Source: Comamonas sp. KCTC 72670 (GTDB taxonomy: Bacteria > Myxococcota > Myxococcia > Myxococcales > Myxococcaceae). From it: DNA of 64,000 nt. Of this stretch, positions 47,632 through 55,868 are shown one piece after another. The DNA is taken from contig BNCN01000006.1 in assembly GCA_014656495.1 (NCBI GenBank), forward strand, positions 310,001-374,000, in the 5' to 3' direction. Under the pieces are notes generated by a model. It had not been told where the DNA came from, did not search any database, and was given only the letters and a program-made list of their open reading frames with translations. Within the stretch, counting starts at the first letter, position 1. Each line of letters opens with the position of its first letter. Both the position numbers and the translations under genes were made by a program.

Positions 47632-48111
47632 ATGCCACGCGAGGCGTCCGCAGGCGGTGTCGTCATCCGGGAGAGTGCCGGCCACTGGGAGGTGGCCGTC
47701 ATCCGTCCCCATGGGCGACTCCTGTGGGCGCTGCCCAAGGGCCACGTGGACCCGGGCGAGACGCCGGAGCAGACCGCCAGCCGCGAGGTGCGCGAGGAGA
47801 CGGGCCTCACCGTGGCGCTGATGGCCCCGCTGGGCGAGATTCGCTACGTGTACCAGTTCCGCGGACAGCGCATCTTCAAGCGCGTCCACTTCTTCCTGTT
47901 CCGCTACCAGGAGGGGGACCTGGGGCCGCTGCCGGGGCCGCGCATCGAGGTGGACGAGGTGCGCTGGGTGCCGGTGGGCCAGCTGGTGCCGTTGCTGGGC
48001 TACAAGGGCGAGAAGGCCGTCGCCTCGCGGGCGATGCGCTGGCTGCGCTCCCAGGGCCTGATACCCGAAGCCCCTTCCCCGGCGAAGGAGGCCGGAAAGG
48101 AAGGGGCTTGA
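47632..48111 (+). CDS. NUDIX hydrolase
   Basis: The 159-residue protein has a complete Nudix box (residues 37-59: GHVDPGET, then REVREETGL), which binds Mg2+ and hydrolyses a nucleoside diphosphate linked to another group. The N-terminal strand ASAGGVVIRESAGHWEVAVI and the following KGHVDPGE are typical of diadenosine-polyphosphate or bis-phosphate-type enzymes (Ap4A/DIPP-like). The exact substrate is not readable. It is the third gene of the CIRCE-associated operon and ends in a hairpin. Confidence 0.9.
   Translation: MPREASAGGVVIRESAGHWEVAVIRPHGRLLWALPKGHVDPGETPEQTASREVREETGLTVALMAPLGEIRYVYQFRGQRIFKRVHFFLFRYQEGDLGPLPGPRIEVDEVRWVPVGQLVPLLGYKGEKAVASRAMRWLRSQGLIPEAPSPAKEAGKEGA
48068..48109 (+). 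terminator. Hairpin at the end of the NUDIX gene
   Basis: An 11-bp stem (AAGCCCCTTCC at 48068-48078 with GGAAGGGGCTT at 48099-48109) overlaps the last codons and the stop. The sequence after it (GAGGGGAACC) has no T-run, so the role as terminator is uncertain; on the minus side it may help end rpoZ's neighbour region. Confidence 0.45.
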
Positions 48112-48135
48112 GGGGAACCGCGGTGAGGTGAGGGC

Positions 48136-48372
48136 CTACTTGGCCTCGTCGCCCGTGTACTTGCCGGACAGCGCCTCGCGCACGTCACGGTCGAACTTCA
48201 CGCGGCCGGTGGCCACCTCGCGCAGGGACAGCACGGGGGGCTTGTTCTTGGACTGCTCGATGATGGGGCGGGCCCCCGCCATCAGCTGCCGCGCACGCTT
48301 GGCGCCGAGCAGCACCAGCGCGAACCGGTTGTCGACGAGGGGGAGGCAGTCTTCGACGGTAACGCGAGCCAT
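48136..48372 (-). CDS. rpoZ: DNA-directed RNA polymerase omega subunit
   Basis: RpoZ (78 residues) helps assemble RNA polymerase by holding the beta' subunit. It has the usual start [21 protein letters not shown], the ARQLMAG segment, and [24 protein letters not shown] precedes the ATG. It is convergent with the NUDIX gene. In other bacteria omega also contributes to ppGpp binding. Confidence 0.93.
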   Translation of the reverse strand: MARVTVEDCLPLVDNRFALVLLGAKRARQLMAGARPIIEQSKNKPPVLSLREVATGRVKFDRDVREALSGKYTGDEAK

Positions 48373-48488
48373 GGAACGTCCTTCGGAATTCGGTGGAGCT
48401 ACTGGGAGCCTGTGAACCTAAAGAGCACCCCCCGGCGAGTCAAGGAAGGACGCACCGGGGGGCCGCCGGGCGGACAGGCGCCCGGGCT

Positions 48489-48851
48489 TCAGGTGTATTG
48501 CCACGCCCAGAAGATGAGGACGCCCTGGAGCGGCAGCCGCAGCCAGAGCAGGGCCCGGGGAATCTTCCGGAACCGCTCCGGGTGCTGGACCATGTAGAGG
48601 TTGGCCGGGAAGACGGCGATGAACAGGGCGATGAGCCCCCAGGCCGCCAACCGGCTCGTCTGCGGGATGAGGAGCCCCACGCCCAGCAGCACCTCCGCCA
48701 CCCCGCTCCAGAACACCAGCGGCCCGTGCCACGGCAGGTACGGGGGCATGATGCGCGCGTACATGCGCGGGGCGCGGAAGTGGTTCAGCCCCGCGCCCAC
48801 CATCAGCGCCGCGAGCACGAGCTTGAGGATGAAGCTCGAGTCCCAGCTCAC
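48489..48851 (-). CDS. DoxX-like membrane protein
   Basis: A 120-residue membrane protein with four hydrophobic segments (residues about 6-22, 42-62, 68-88 and 100-116). The pattern [19 protein letters not shown], then [19 protein letters not shown], is typical of DoxX/DoxD-like proteins. Their role is uncertain (redox- or sulphur-related in some archaea, membrane integrity in others). Its ATG overlaps the stop of pgm by four bases, so it is co-translated with phosphoglucomutase. Confidence 0.8.
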   Translation of the reverse strand: MSWDSSFILKLVLAALMVGAGLNHFRAPRMYARIMPPYLPWHGPLVFWSGVAEVLLGVGLLIPQTSRLAAWGLIALFIAVFPANLYMVQHPERFRKIPRALLWLRLPLQGVLIFWAWQYT

Positions 48852-50485
48852 GAAGCGGCGAACGCCGCGCCGACGATGGCGCGGGCCTCCTCGAGAATCG
48901 CCTGGAGGTGGGCCGCGTCGCGGAAGCTCTCCGCGTAGATTTTGTAGACGTCCTCGGTGCCGGACGGGCGCGCGGCGAACCAGCCGTTCTCCGCCACCAC
49001 CTTGAGCCCGCCGATGTCCGCGTTGTTCCCGGGCGCGCGGGTGAGGCGCTGGAGGATGGGCTCACCGGCCAGCGTGGTGGCCTTCACGGCGTCCGGGGAC
49101 AGCTTCTTCAGCGCGGCCTTCTGCGCCGAGGTCGCCGGCTGGTCGATGCGCGTGTAGTGCGGCGCGCCGAACTTCGCGGCCAGCGCCTGGTAGTGCTCGC
49201 CGGGGTCCTTGCCGGTGCGCGCGAGGATTTCCACCGCGAGCAGGTCCAGGATGATGCCGTCCTTGTCCGTGGTCCACACGGTGCCGTCCCGGCGGAGGAA
49301 GGACGCGCCCGCGCTCTCCTCGCCGCCGAAGCCCAGCGAGCCGTCCAGCAGCCCGTCCACGAACCACTTGAAGCCCACCGGCACCTCGACGACGCGGCGG
49401 CCCAACTCCTTCGCCACGCGGTCGATGAGGCTGCTGCTCACCAGCGTCTTGCCCACCGCGGTGCCGGGCTTCCAGCCGGGCCGGTTGCGGTAGAGGTAGT
49501 CGATGGCGACCGCCAGGTAGTGGTTGGGGTTCATCAGCCCCAGGCTGCGGGTGACGATGCCGTGCCGGTCCGAGTCCGCGTCGTTGCCGAAGGCGATGTC
49601 ATACGCGTCCTTGAGCCGCACCAGGTTCGCCATGGCGTAGGGGGACGAGCAGTCCATGCGAATCTTCCCGTCGTGGTCCAGCGGCATGAACCGGAACGTC
49701 GGGTCCACCGTGGGGTTCACCACGTGCAGGTCGAGGCCATAGCGCGCGGCGATGGGCTCCCAGTACGCCACGTTGGAGCCGCCGAGCGGGTCGGCGCCGA
49801 TGCGCAGCTTCGCGCCGCGCAGGGCCTCCATGTCGATGACGCTCTCCAGGTCCTCGACGTACGGGGTGATGAAGTCGTACGGCTTCACCGTGGGCGCGGT
49901 GCGCGCGCGCTCGTAGGGGATGCGCTGCACGCCCGCGTTGCCCGTGCCCATCAGCGCGTTGGCGCGCTTCTCGATGAGGGACGTGACATTCGTGTCGGCG
50001 GGGCCGCCGTTGGGCGGGTTGTACTTGATGCCGCCGTCCTCAGGCGGGTTGTGGGACGGGGTGATGACGATGCCGTCCGCGAGCCCCGCCGTGCGGCCCC
50101 GGTTGTAGGTGAGGATGGCGTGGGAGATGACGGGCGTGGGCGTGGCGCCGTCCGTGAAGCGCACCTGCACGCCGTGGGCGGCGAGCACCTCCAGCGCTGT
50201 CTGCTGCGCGGGGGCGGAGAGGGCGTGGGTGTCCATGCCCAGGTAGAGCGGCCCGTCGATGCCCTGCTGCTGTCGGTACTCGCACAGGGCCTGCGTCACC
50301 GCGAGGATGTGGGCCTCGTTGAAGCTGGTGCGCGCGGAGGAGCCGCGGTGCCCGGAGGTGCCGAAGGCGACGCGCTGCTCGGGCACGCCCACGTCGGGCC
50401 TGTCGGAGAAGTACGCGGCGCGCAGCTTCTCGGGGTCGATGAGGAAGTCTTCCGGTGGGGGCTTTCCAGCGAGCGGGTGTGCCAT
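48848..50485 (-). CDS. pgm: Phosphoglucomutase (alpha-D-glucose phosphate-specific)
   Basis: The 545-residue enzyme interconverts glucose 1-phosphate and glucose 6-phosphate, linking glycolysis with polysaccharide synthesis. The active-site serine is Ser144 in [11 protein letters not shown]. The metal-binding loop is [11 protein letters not shown], and the substrate loop [14 protein letters not shown] is also visible. [10 protein letters not shown] at residues 41-50 is the conserved N-terminal segment. The length fits the bacterial Pgm subfamily. It is co-transcribed with the DoxX gene downstream. Confidence 0.95.
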   Translation of the reverse strand: MAHPLAGKPPPEDFLIDPEKLRAAYFSDRPDVGVPEQRVAFGTSGHRGSSARTSFNEAHILAVTQALCEYRQQQGIDGPLYLGMDTHALSAPAQQTALEVLAAHGVQVRFTDGATPTPVISHAILTYNRGRTAGLADGIVITPSHNPPEDGGIKYNPPNGGPADTNVTSLIEKRANALMGTGNAGVQRIPYERARTAPTVKPYDFITPYVEDLESVIDMEALRGAKLRIGADPLGGSNVAYWEPIAARYGLDLHVVNPTVDPTFRFMPLDHDGKIRMDCSSPYAMANLVRLKDAYDIAFGNDADSDRHGIVTRSLGLMNPNHYLAVAIDYLYRNRPGWKPGTAVGKTLVSSSLIDRVAKELGRRVVEVPVGFKWFVDGLLDGSLGFGGEESAGASFLRRDGTVWTTDKDGIILDLLAVEILARTGKDPGEHYQALAAKFGAPHYTRIDQPATSAQKAALKKLSPDAVKATTLAGEPILQRLTRAPGNNADIGGLKVVAENGWFAARPSGTEDVYKIYAESFRDAAHLQAILEEARAIVGAAFAAS

Positions 50486-50575
50486 GGCCGCACACCATAG
50501 CCACGCCGCCCCGCCGTTGGCTCACCGATTGTGGCGAGCGTGCACCGCGTTACATCTGTCGCAGGCTGCGGTGCT

Positions 50576-51865
50576 TCAGCGGGCGACCGCCACCGAGCTC
50601 GACGTGGACTGCGGCGGCGCCTCGGGCTCGGGCGTCTCCTCGGACGGGGTGGCCGCGTCCTTGGGGAGGAAGGCGAGCAGAATCAGCGCCGGGCCCGCGA
50701 GCAGCACGGTGCCCGCGAAGAAGGTGGGCCAGCCGAGCCACTCGGCCAGGTAGCCGGAGCTGGCGGAGATGAGGCGGTTGGCCACCGTGCCCAAGGCGGA
50801 CAGCAGCGCGTACTGCGTGGCGCTGAAGCTCTTGTGGCACAGGGACATCAGGTACGCGGCGAAGGCCGTCACCGCGAGCCCGCCGCAGAGGTTGTCCACG
50901 GTGATGGTGGCCGCCAGCATCAAGTCGTTCTTCCCCACCAGCGCCAGCCCCATGAACATCAGGTTGGTGAGGGCCTGCGCCGCGCCGAAGATGAAGAGGC
51001 TGCGCCGGGTGCCCAGCTTCACCATCAGCACGCCGGCCAGCAGGCCGCCCGCGATGGTGGACACCATGCCCAGGCCCTTGCTGAGCGCGCCAATCTCCGT
51101 GTTGGAGAACCCGAGCTCCTTGTAGAAGGGCGTCACCATGCCCGCGGCGATGGCGTCCCCCAGCTTGTAGAGGACCAGGAACAGCAGGACGGGGACGGCG
51201 CCCTTGCGCGTGAAGTACTCCACGAAGGGCTTCACCACCGCGTCCGCGAGGTTGCGCGGGGGCTTGGTGCCCTGGGGCTCGGTGGCGAGCAGCGTGGCCA
51301 CCACGCCCACGCCCATCAGCAGGCCCATGATGTAGTACGTCTGCGACCAGCCGACGACGTCCGACAGCGTCAGGGCCAGGGCGCCCGCGGTGAGCATGCC
51401 CAGGCGGTAGCCGGTGATGTAGGTGGAGTTGCCGAGCCCGCGCTCCTCCACGGTGAGGATGTCCGTACGCCACGCGTCCGCGACGATGTCCTGGCTGGCG
51501 GAGAGGAACGTCACCAGCACCGCCATGGCGGCCATGGCCACCGGCGCCTCGCGGGGATTGAGGAGGCCCATGGCGGCGATGGCGCCCATGAGCAGCACCT
51601 GCGTCACCAGCATCCACCCCCGCCGCCGGCCCAGGAAGGGCAGGGTGTAGCGGTCCATCAGCGGCGCCCAGAGCACCTTGAAGGTGTAGGGCATGCTCAC
51701 GAGGGCGAAGACGCCAATCGTCTTGAGATTGACGCCTTCGTCCTTCATCCACGCCGACAGCGTGACGCCCGTCAACCACAGGGGCAGGCCCGAGGCGAAA
51801 CCAACGGCCACGAGCAGCCAGATGCGCGGGCTCTTGAGAACGGCGAGAAGAGAGGGCTTGGACAT
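50576..51865 (-). CDS. ampG: AmpG-type muropeptide permease (MFS)
   Basis: A 429-residue inner-membrane transporter with about twelve hydrophobic segments. The typical AmpG features are GFASGLPLWLTGVTLSAWM at the start, GVFALVSMPYTFKVLWAPLMDRY, and SASQDIVADAWRTDIL. AmpG imports anhydro-muropeptides released from peptidoglycan for recycling and, in some bacteria, for beta-lactamase induction. In a predator it may also help take up prey wall fragments (inference). It lies 87 bases after the caspase operon on the same strand. Confidence 0.85.
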   Translation of the reverse strand: MSKPSLLAVLKSPRIWLLVAVGFASGLPLWLTGVTLSAWMKDEGVNLKTIGVFALVSMPYTFKVLWAPLMDRYTLPFLGRRRGWMLVTQVLLMGAIAAMGLLNPREAPVAMAAMAVLVTFLSASQDIVADAWRTDILTVEERGLGNSTYITGYRLGMLTAGALALTLSDVVGWSQTYYIMGLLMGVGVVATLLATEPQGTKPPRNLADAVVKPFVEYFTRKGAVPVLLFLVLYKLGDAIAAGMVTPFYKELGFSNTEIGALSKGLGMVSTIAGGLLAGVLMVKLGTRRSLFIFGAAQALTNLMFMGLALVGKNDLMLAATITVDNLCGGLAVTAFAAYLMSLCHKSFSATQYALLSALGTVANRLISASSGYLAEWLGWPTFFAGTVLLAGPALILLAFLPKDAATPSEETPEPEAPPQSTSSSVAVAR

Positions 51866-51952
51866 GGAGGGCGCGGGAAAACAGCGGCCAGCATAGAGAA
51901 TCCACCCCGCGCGTCACCATCCCTGCGCGGGAATGTCTGCTCGGCCGCTTTC

Positions 51953-52912
51953 CTAGCCGTCCAGCGCGGAGAAGTCCGGGCAGGTGGAGCGCTCGCCCTC
52001 GGTGGGGTTGAAGAAGTCCCAGCTTCGCGCCGTGAAGGTGACGCGGCCCTGGGCGTCCCAGCACTCGGTGTACTTCGCGCCCCGGATGTCGCCGCTCACC
52101 ACGTCCAGCACCGCCATGCCCCGGCCGTCCGGTGCCCAGCGCGTCGTCAGGCTCAAGTCCTCCAGCAGGCCGCCTGGGACGAGGTCCTGCCCCGGCAGCA
52201 GGAAGTGCATCTCCCCCAGGCTGCCCTGGGCCTCCCGGTACGTGTAGCGCGACACGGGGAAGGCGCCGTCCCGGGGCGTGAAGGTCAGCTCCACGCGGGT
52301 GGGCAGGGCCTTCGTCTGGTACTGGATGCCCAGGCGCCGCAGCGTCCTCAGGTCGGAGGCGGGCAGGCCCTCCTGCTCCGAGCGCTCCACGTCCAGGTGG
52401 AGGCTCCCCACGCCCTTGCGGATGCCCGCGTCCGCCTCGAAGGTGCCGCTCAGGAAGGCCCACCAGCCCGCCTCGCCGCCGCCCGTCCTGCGGTATTCGA
52501 GCCGGTAGTCGAAGCTCGACGCCTCGCGCGTCATCACGAAGCGCACGTCGAAGCCCGGGTGGTTCGGGGCGCGGTACGGCCCCCACTCCCGGCGGTCCGG
52601 CTCGCGCGTCGTGGGGGGGAGGCTCCGGATGTCCTCCAGGAGGGACAGCAGCGCGTCCACGCCCGCGTTGAAGGCGCGGCCCGTCTCCTCGGTGTCGCCC
52701 ATCAGCTCGGACGTCTCGCCCAGGCGCACCACCAGCCCGGCGGCGCGTGTCGTCAGGCCCCCGCCGGAGCGGCCCTGGCCCTTCTGGGGGAGCTTCGCGG
52801 CCAGGTCCTCGCGGCGGGGCAGCGCGTTGAGGAACTCCAGGTCGTCGTTGGAGAAGTCGCCGCCGCACGCGGCCAGCGCGAGGCAGAGACAGAGCACCGG
52901 AAGGTGTCGCAT
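51953..52912 (-). CDS. Lipoprotein paralogue B, last gene of the sigma/caspase operon
   Basis: A 319-residue lipoprotein (lipobox LAAC, Cys17) starting at 52912, with AAGGAG eight bases upstream; another in-frame ATG at 52927 overlaps the caspase stop. It is a clear paralogue of the lipoprotein at 55869-56852. Both have L-x-L-[IL]-E-D-I, WGP, AFLSG, LE-[DN]-LS, SGD and the C-terminal ECWD in the same order. The fold looks like two beta-rich halves. The function is unknown. The position after the caspase gene suggests it works at the envelope with the protease. Confidence 0.85.
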   Translation of the reverse strand: MRHLPVLCLCLALAACGGDFSNDDLEFLNALPRREDLAAKLPQKGQGRSGGGLTTRAAGLVVRLGETSELMGDTEETGRAFNAGVDALLSLLEDIRSLPPTTREPDRREWGPYRAPNHPGFDVRFVMTREASSFDYRLEYRRTGGGEAGWWAFLSGTFEADAGIRKGVGSLHLDVERSEQEGLPASDLRTLRRLGIQYQTKALPTRVELTFTPRDGAFPVSRYTYREAQGSLGEMHFLLPGQDLVPGGLLEDLSLTTRWAPDGRGMAVLDVVSGDIRGAKYTECWDAQGRVTFTARSWDFFNPTEGERSTCPDFSALDG

Positions 52913-52923
52913 CGCGTGCTCCT

Positions 52924-54525
52924 TCATGGCTGGTACGTCACCAGCGCGCCCAGCTCCCAGAAGCCCAGCGAGCGTTGCGCGTCGACGTTGTAGAGGAGGT
53001 AGTGCGCCCGGGCGCGCGCCGTGAGGTGCAGCCGGGACAGCGGATTCCAGCGCACCCCCGCGACGACGCCGGGGGAGAACATGGCGAACGTCTGGTCCGG
53101 AAAGGCCGCGTCCTCGAAGTCGCGGCGCATGTGGAGCCATGCCACCCTCGCGCCCAGGAACGGCGCCACCCGCCCCAGGGGCCACTCGGACGTCAGCGTC
53201 GTCCCCACGCTCGTCATCGCGTAGCGGTACGCCGGGCCGGACAGCGACGGCAGCATCAGCACCGCGCGCCGGCTGCCCGTGGCCGCGTCCACGCCCCACA
53301 CCCAGTCGCGGCGGAAGTAGTCGTGGAGCTGCGCCTCCGCCCCCACCATGCCCACCGACAGGAACAGCGCGTCGCGCGTGGGCGCGTCGAAGTAGGACTG
53401 CACGCCGCCGGACAGCCCCACCGTCCACCACGCGCCTCCGCCGCCGCTGGGAAGGGCTCCCTTCACCGGGTCGTCGGAGAAGGGCGCGTCCTGGAGGCGC
53501 GACTCCTGGAGCACCGCCTGCTGGCCCCGGCGCACCTCGACCTCGCCGATGCGCAGGCGGTCCGGCAGCCGGCGCTTCACGCGGTACGTCCCCGGTGCGA
53601 GGGCCACGCGGCGCTCCACGTCCGCGGCCTTGTCCAGCTCCGCCACCACGAGTCCGCCCGGGTCCACGAAGTAGTAGGTGCCCCCCGGCGCCGCCCCCGG
53701 CACCACCAGCCCGCCGCTGCTGGCGCGCAGGTCCGTGAGCACCAGGTCGCCGTTGCCCGCCAGGTCGTAGCTGAACGTCGGGTGCTGCGGGCCCGCCGTG
53801 CTGGCGGCCGTGTCCGCGACGGTGCGCGCGTACGCGTGGGAGTACGCCTCGAACAATGTCACCCGGCCGTCGCCGCTGCGGTCCGCGTCCCCCAGCAGGC
53901 CGCTCGTCAGGTGGTGCGAGAAGTAGCTGCCGGCGAGCGCGTCCGACTCCTGGGAGTCCTCGTCCGCCGCGCTGGAGGTGAGGATGACCAGGCCGCGCGC
54001 GTCGCGGCCCGCGCCGGATTCGATGTCGAACGCGGGGGCCCGCCGCGCGCCCTTGGTGCGTGTCATCGCGCCCGAGCGGCAGGAGTCCAGGATGGCGATG
54101 CGGATGTCCGAGGGCGCGTCCGCCAGACGGCGCTTGAGGTCGTCGAAGGCCAGCCGCGTCTCGCCCAGCCGCAGCGCGCCGTCCTTGGCGTGGCCGGAGT
54201 AGTAGACGAACAGCGCGGTGCGCTCGCCCCGCTCCCGGGCCGCGCGGGCGCGCTGCTCCAGCTCCGACAGGGCGGCGAGGAAGTCCCGCGCGTCCTCGTT
54301 CAACAGCAGCTTCGCGTCCGCGGGGGCCACGCCGCCCAGCCGCTGGAGGAGCGCGTGCATCTTCCTCGCGTCGTCCCGGGCGAAGCGCAGCGGGCGCGTG
54401 CCGGCGCCCCCCTCGTCGTTGCCCGCCACCAGCGCGAAGCGGCGCAGCGCCTCCGCGTCCGCGCTGCTCGCCATCAGGACGAGCGCCATCGATACGGCGC
54501 GCGCGAGGGAGGGCAGGGCGCTCAT
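52924..54525 (-). CDS. Exported caspase-like protease with C-terminal barrel-like domain
   Basis: The 533-residue protein has a signal peptide (cleavage near ADA, residue 24). A caspase (C14-type) domain spans about residues 28-270, with the catalytic dyad His112 (YYSGHAKDG) and Cys149 (ILDSCRSGAMT). A calcium-type loop, DADRSGDGRVTLFE, starts at residue 213, as in many bacterial caspases. After a beta-linker (about 275-360), the rest (370-533) is alternating, aromatic and Gly-rich (WWTVGLSGGVQSYF, LHLTARARAHYLLY), like an eight-stranded outer-membrane barrel. Its ATG overlaps the anti-sigma stop (ATGA). The cleavage specificity cannot be read. Confidence 0.9.
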   Translation of the reverse strand: MSALPSLARAVSMALVLMASSADAEALRRFALVAGNDEGGAGTRPLRFARDDARKMHALLQRLGGVAPADAKLLLNEDARDFLAALSELEQRARAARERGERTALFVYYSGHAKDGALRLGETRLAFDDLKRRLADAPSDIRIAILDSCRSGAMTRTKGARRAPAFDIESGAGRDARGLVILTSSAADEDSQESDALAGSYFSHHLTSGLLGDADRSGDGRVTLFEAYSHAYARTVADTAASTAGPQHPTFSYDLAGNGDLVLTDLRASSGGLVVPGAAPGGTYYFVDPGGLVVAELDKAADVERRVALAPGTYRVKRRLPDRLRIGEVEVRRGQQAVLQESRLQDAPFSDDPVKGALPSGGGGAWWTVGLSGGVQSYFDAPTRDALFLSVGMVGAEAQLHDYFRRDWVWGVDAATGSRRAVLMLPSLSGPAYRYAMTSVGTTLTSEWPLGRVAPFLGARVAWLHMRRDFEDAAFPDQTFAMFSPGVVAGVRWNPLSRLHLTARARAHYLLYNVDAQRSLGFWELGALVTYQP

Positions 54526-55307
54526 GGCTTCAGCAGCACCCAGTGCGTCTGCTCGCCGGGGACCTCCAGCGGAGCCATTCGGACCACCTCGCCGTCGGCC
54601 TTCGCGAAGGCGCGCCGGGCGGCCTCCGCCAGCGTGTCCATGGGCAGCGGCTCGTCGCTGAGGACCAGGATGACGCGCTCGGCGCCCGAGCCGGTGAACT
54701 CCCAGCCGCCGGGCAGCCACTGCTGCTCGCTGCCGGGCCCCACCGGGGCGCTGGCGCCGGTTTCCGGGTGCAGCGGTGACACCTCGCCAATGGCGTCCAC
54801 GGACAGCGCCGCCACGTAGCGGTGCGTCCCCGGCTTGTAGCCCAGCATCACCCGCTCACCGGGCTCCAGCGGTTCGGGCGCGCCAGGCGTCGCCTCTCGC
54901 TGCGGCCCCAGGCCTCCGCCGATGCGCAGCTCCGCCGCCGCGCCCCCCTTGAGCCGGTTGAGTCCCAGCCCGCCCGGGGCCGTGGCGTCCGGCGTCAGCA
55001 GCGGGCGCGCCAGCACCACCACCAGGAGCGACGCGGCGATGGCCACCGTCGTGGCCACCCAGCGGCGCGGCGGCGGGCGCGCGGCGCCCTGGTGCTGCTG
55101 CCGTCGCAGGGCGCGCTCCACGCCGGCCTCGAAGCGGTCGAAGGGCAGCTCCGACTCGAAGCGCGCCTGGGCGTCGTCGAGCCCGCGCAGGGCCTGGGCG
55201 CACGTCTCGCAGCCGGCCGCATGGGCCTGGACGCGGGCGGCCTCGGCGGCGGCCAGCTCTCCGGCCCGCAGCCGGCGCAGGGTCCATTCCGATTCGTGCG
55301 CGCTCAT
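54522..55307 (-). CDS. Anti-sigma factor with zinc finger and DUF4384-like periplasmic domain
   Basis: A 261-residue protein. The N-terminal zinc-finger motif (His29-x3-Cys33-x2-Cys36 in HAAGCETC) is typical of ECF anti-sigma factors. One membrane segment follows (about residues 83-103, VATTVAIAASLLVVVLA). The C-terminal domain (about 145-260) has the pattern of DUF4384: LEPGERVMLGYK, YVAALSVDAIGEVSPLHP, and ERVILVLSDEPL. It would bind the sigma factor in the cytoplasm and release it upon a periplasmic signal. It overlaps the sigma gene upstream and the caspase gene downstream by four bases each. Confidence 0.87.
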   Translation of the reverse strand: MSAHESEWTLRRLRAGELAAAEAARVQAHAAGCETCAQALRGLDDAQARFESELPFDRFEAGVERALRRQQHQGAARPPPRRWVATTVAIAASLLVVVLARPLLTPDATAPGGLGLNRLKGGAAAELRIGGGLGPQREATPGAPEPLEPGERVMLGYKPGTHRYVAALSVDAIGEVSPLHPETGASAPVGPGSEQQWLPGGWEFTGSGAERVILVLSDEPLPMDTLAEAARRAFAKADGEVVRMAPLEVPGEQTHWVLLKP

Positions 55308-55846
55308 GGGACCTTCAGCTCCTCTCCGCCCAGCTCGGCGAAGTGCTCCAGCCGCTTTCGGATGGTGGGCACCGAGCGCCCCAACAACACGGCCACCTCT
55401 TCCAATGTCATCCCGTCGACGTGGTAGTGGACGGCGGCCGCCTGCGTCTCCGCGTCCACGCGCCGGAGCAACCGCCGCACCAGGTCCCGCGTCTCCATCA
55501 CGTCCTGGCCGCCGTGCCCTTCAGGGCGGGTGGCGGCGTCCCGTTCGAACCACTGGCGCCAGCCGGCGCGCTCTCCGCGGAGCTGGTTGAGGCAGTGGTG
55601 GGTGGCAATCTTCATCAGCCAGGTCAGCGGCGAGGCGTCCGCGCGGAAGTCCTCGGCGTGGGTGAGCGCACGGGCGAAGACGTCGTGCATCGCATCCTCC
55701 GCCTTCGCCGCGTCCTTCAGCAGGTAGCGGCAGCGTCCCAGCACGCTGCCGCCGTGTTGCGTATACAGCTCCCGCAGGAAGTCCCGCCGGTCCAGTCGGG
55801 GACCGCCGGGAACGACCTGCAGGGATGGCCCACGTGTTCCCGTCAC
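55304..55846 (-). CDS. ECF-family RNA polymerase sigma factor
   Basis: A 180-residue sigma factor with regions 2 and 4 only, as in the ECF group. Region 2 is LYTQHGGSVLGRCRYLLKDA, then EDAMHDVFARALTHA and SPLTWLMKIATHHCLNQLRG. Region 4 is YHVDGMTLEEVAVLLGRSVP, then TIRKRLEHF. The start is a GTG at 55846 with no clear ribosome binding site. It begins 22 bases after the lipoprotein A stop. Its likely role is to transcribe its own operon when the anti-sigma factor lets go. The -35/-10 sequence it would recognise is not evident upstream of lipoprotein A. Confidence 0.92.
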   Translation of the reverse strand: MTGTRGPSLQVVPGGPRLDRRDFLRELYTQHGGSVLGRCRYLLKDAAKAEDAMHDVFARALTHAEDFRADASPLTWLMKIATHHCLNQLRGERAGWRQWFERDAATRPEGHGGQDVMETRDLVRRLLRRVDAETQAAAVHYHVDGMTLEEVAVLLGRSVPTIRKRLEHFAELGGEELKVP

Positions 55847-55868
55847 GCCGCGCAGACTACCGCGCGTG

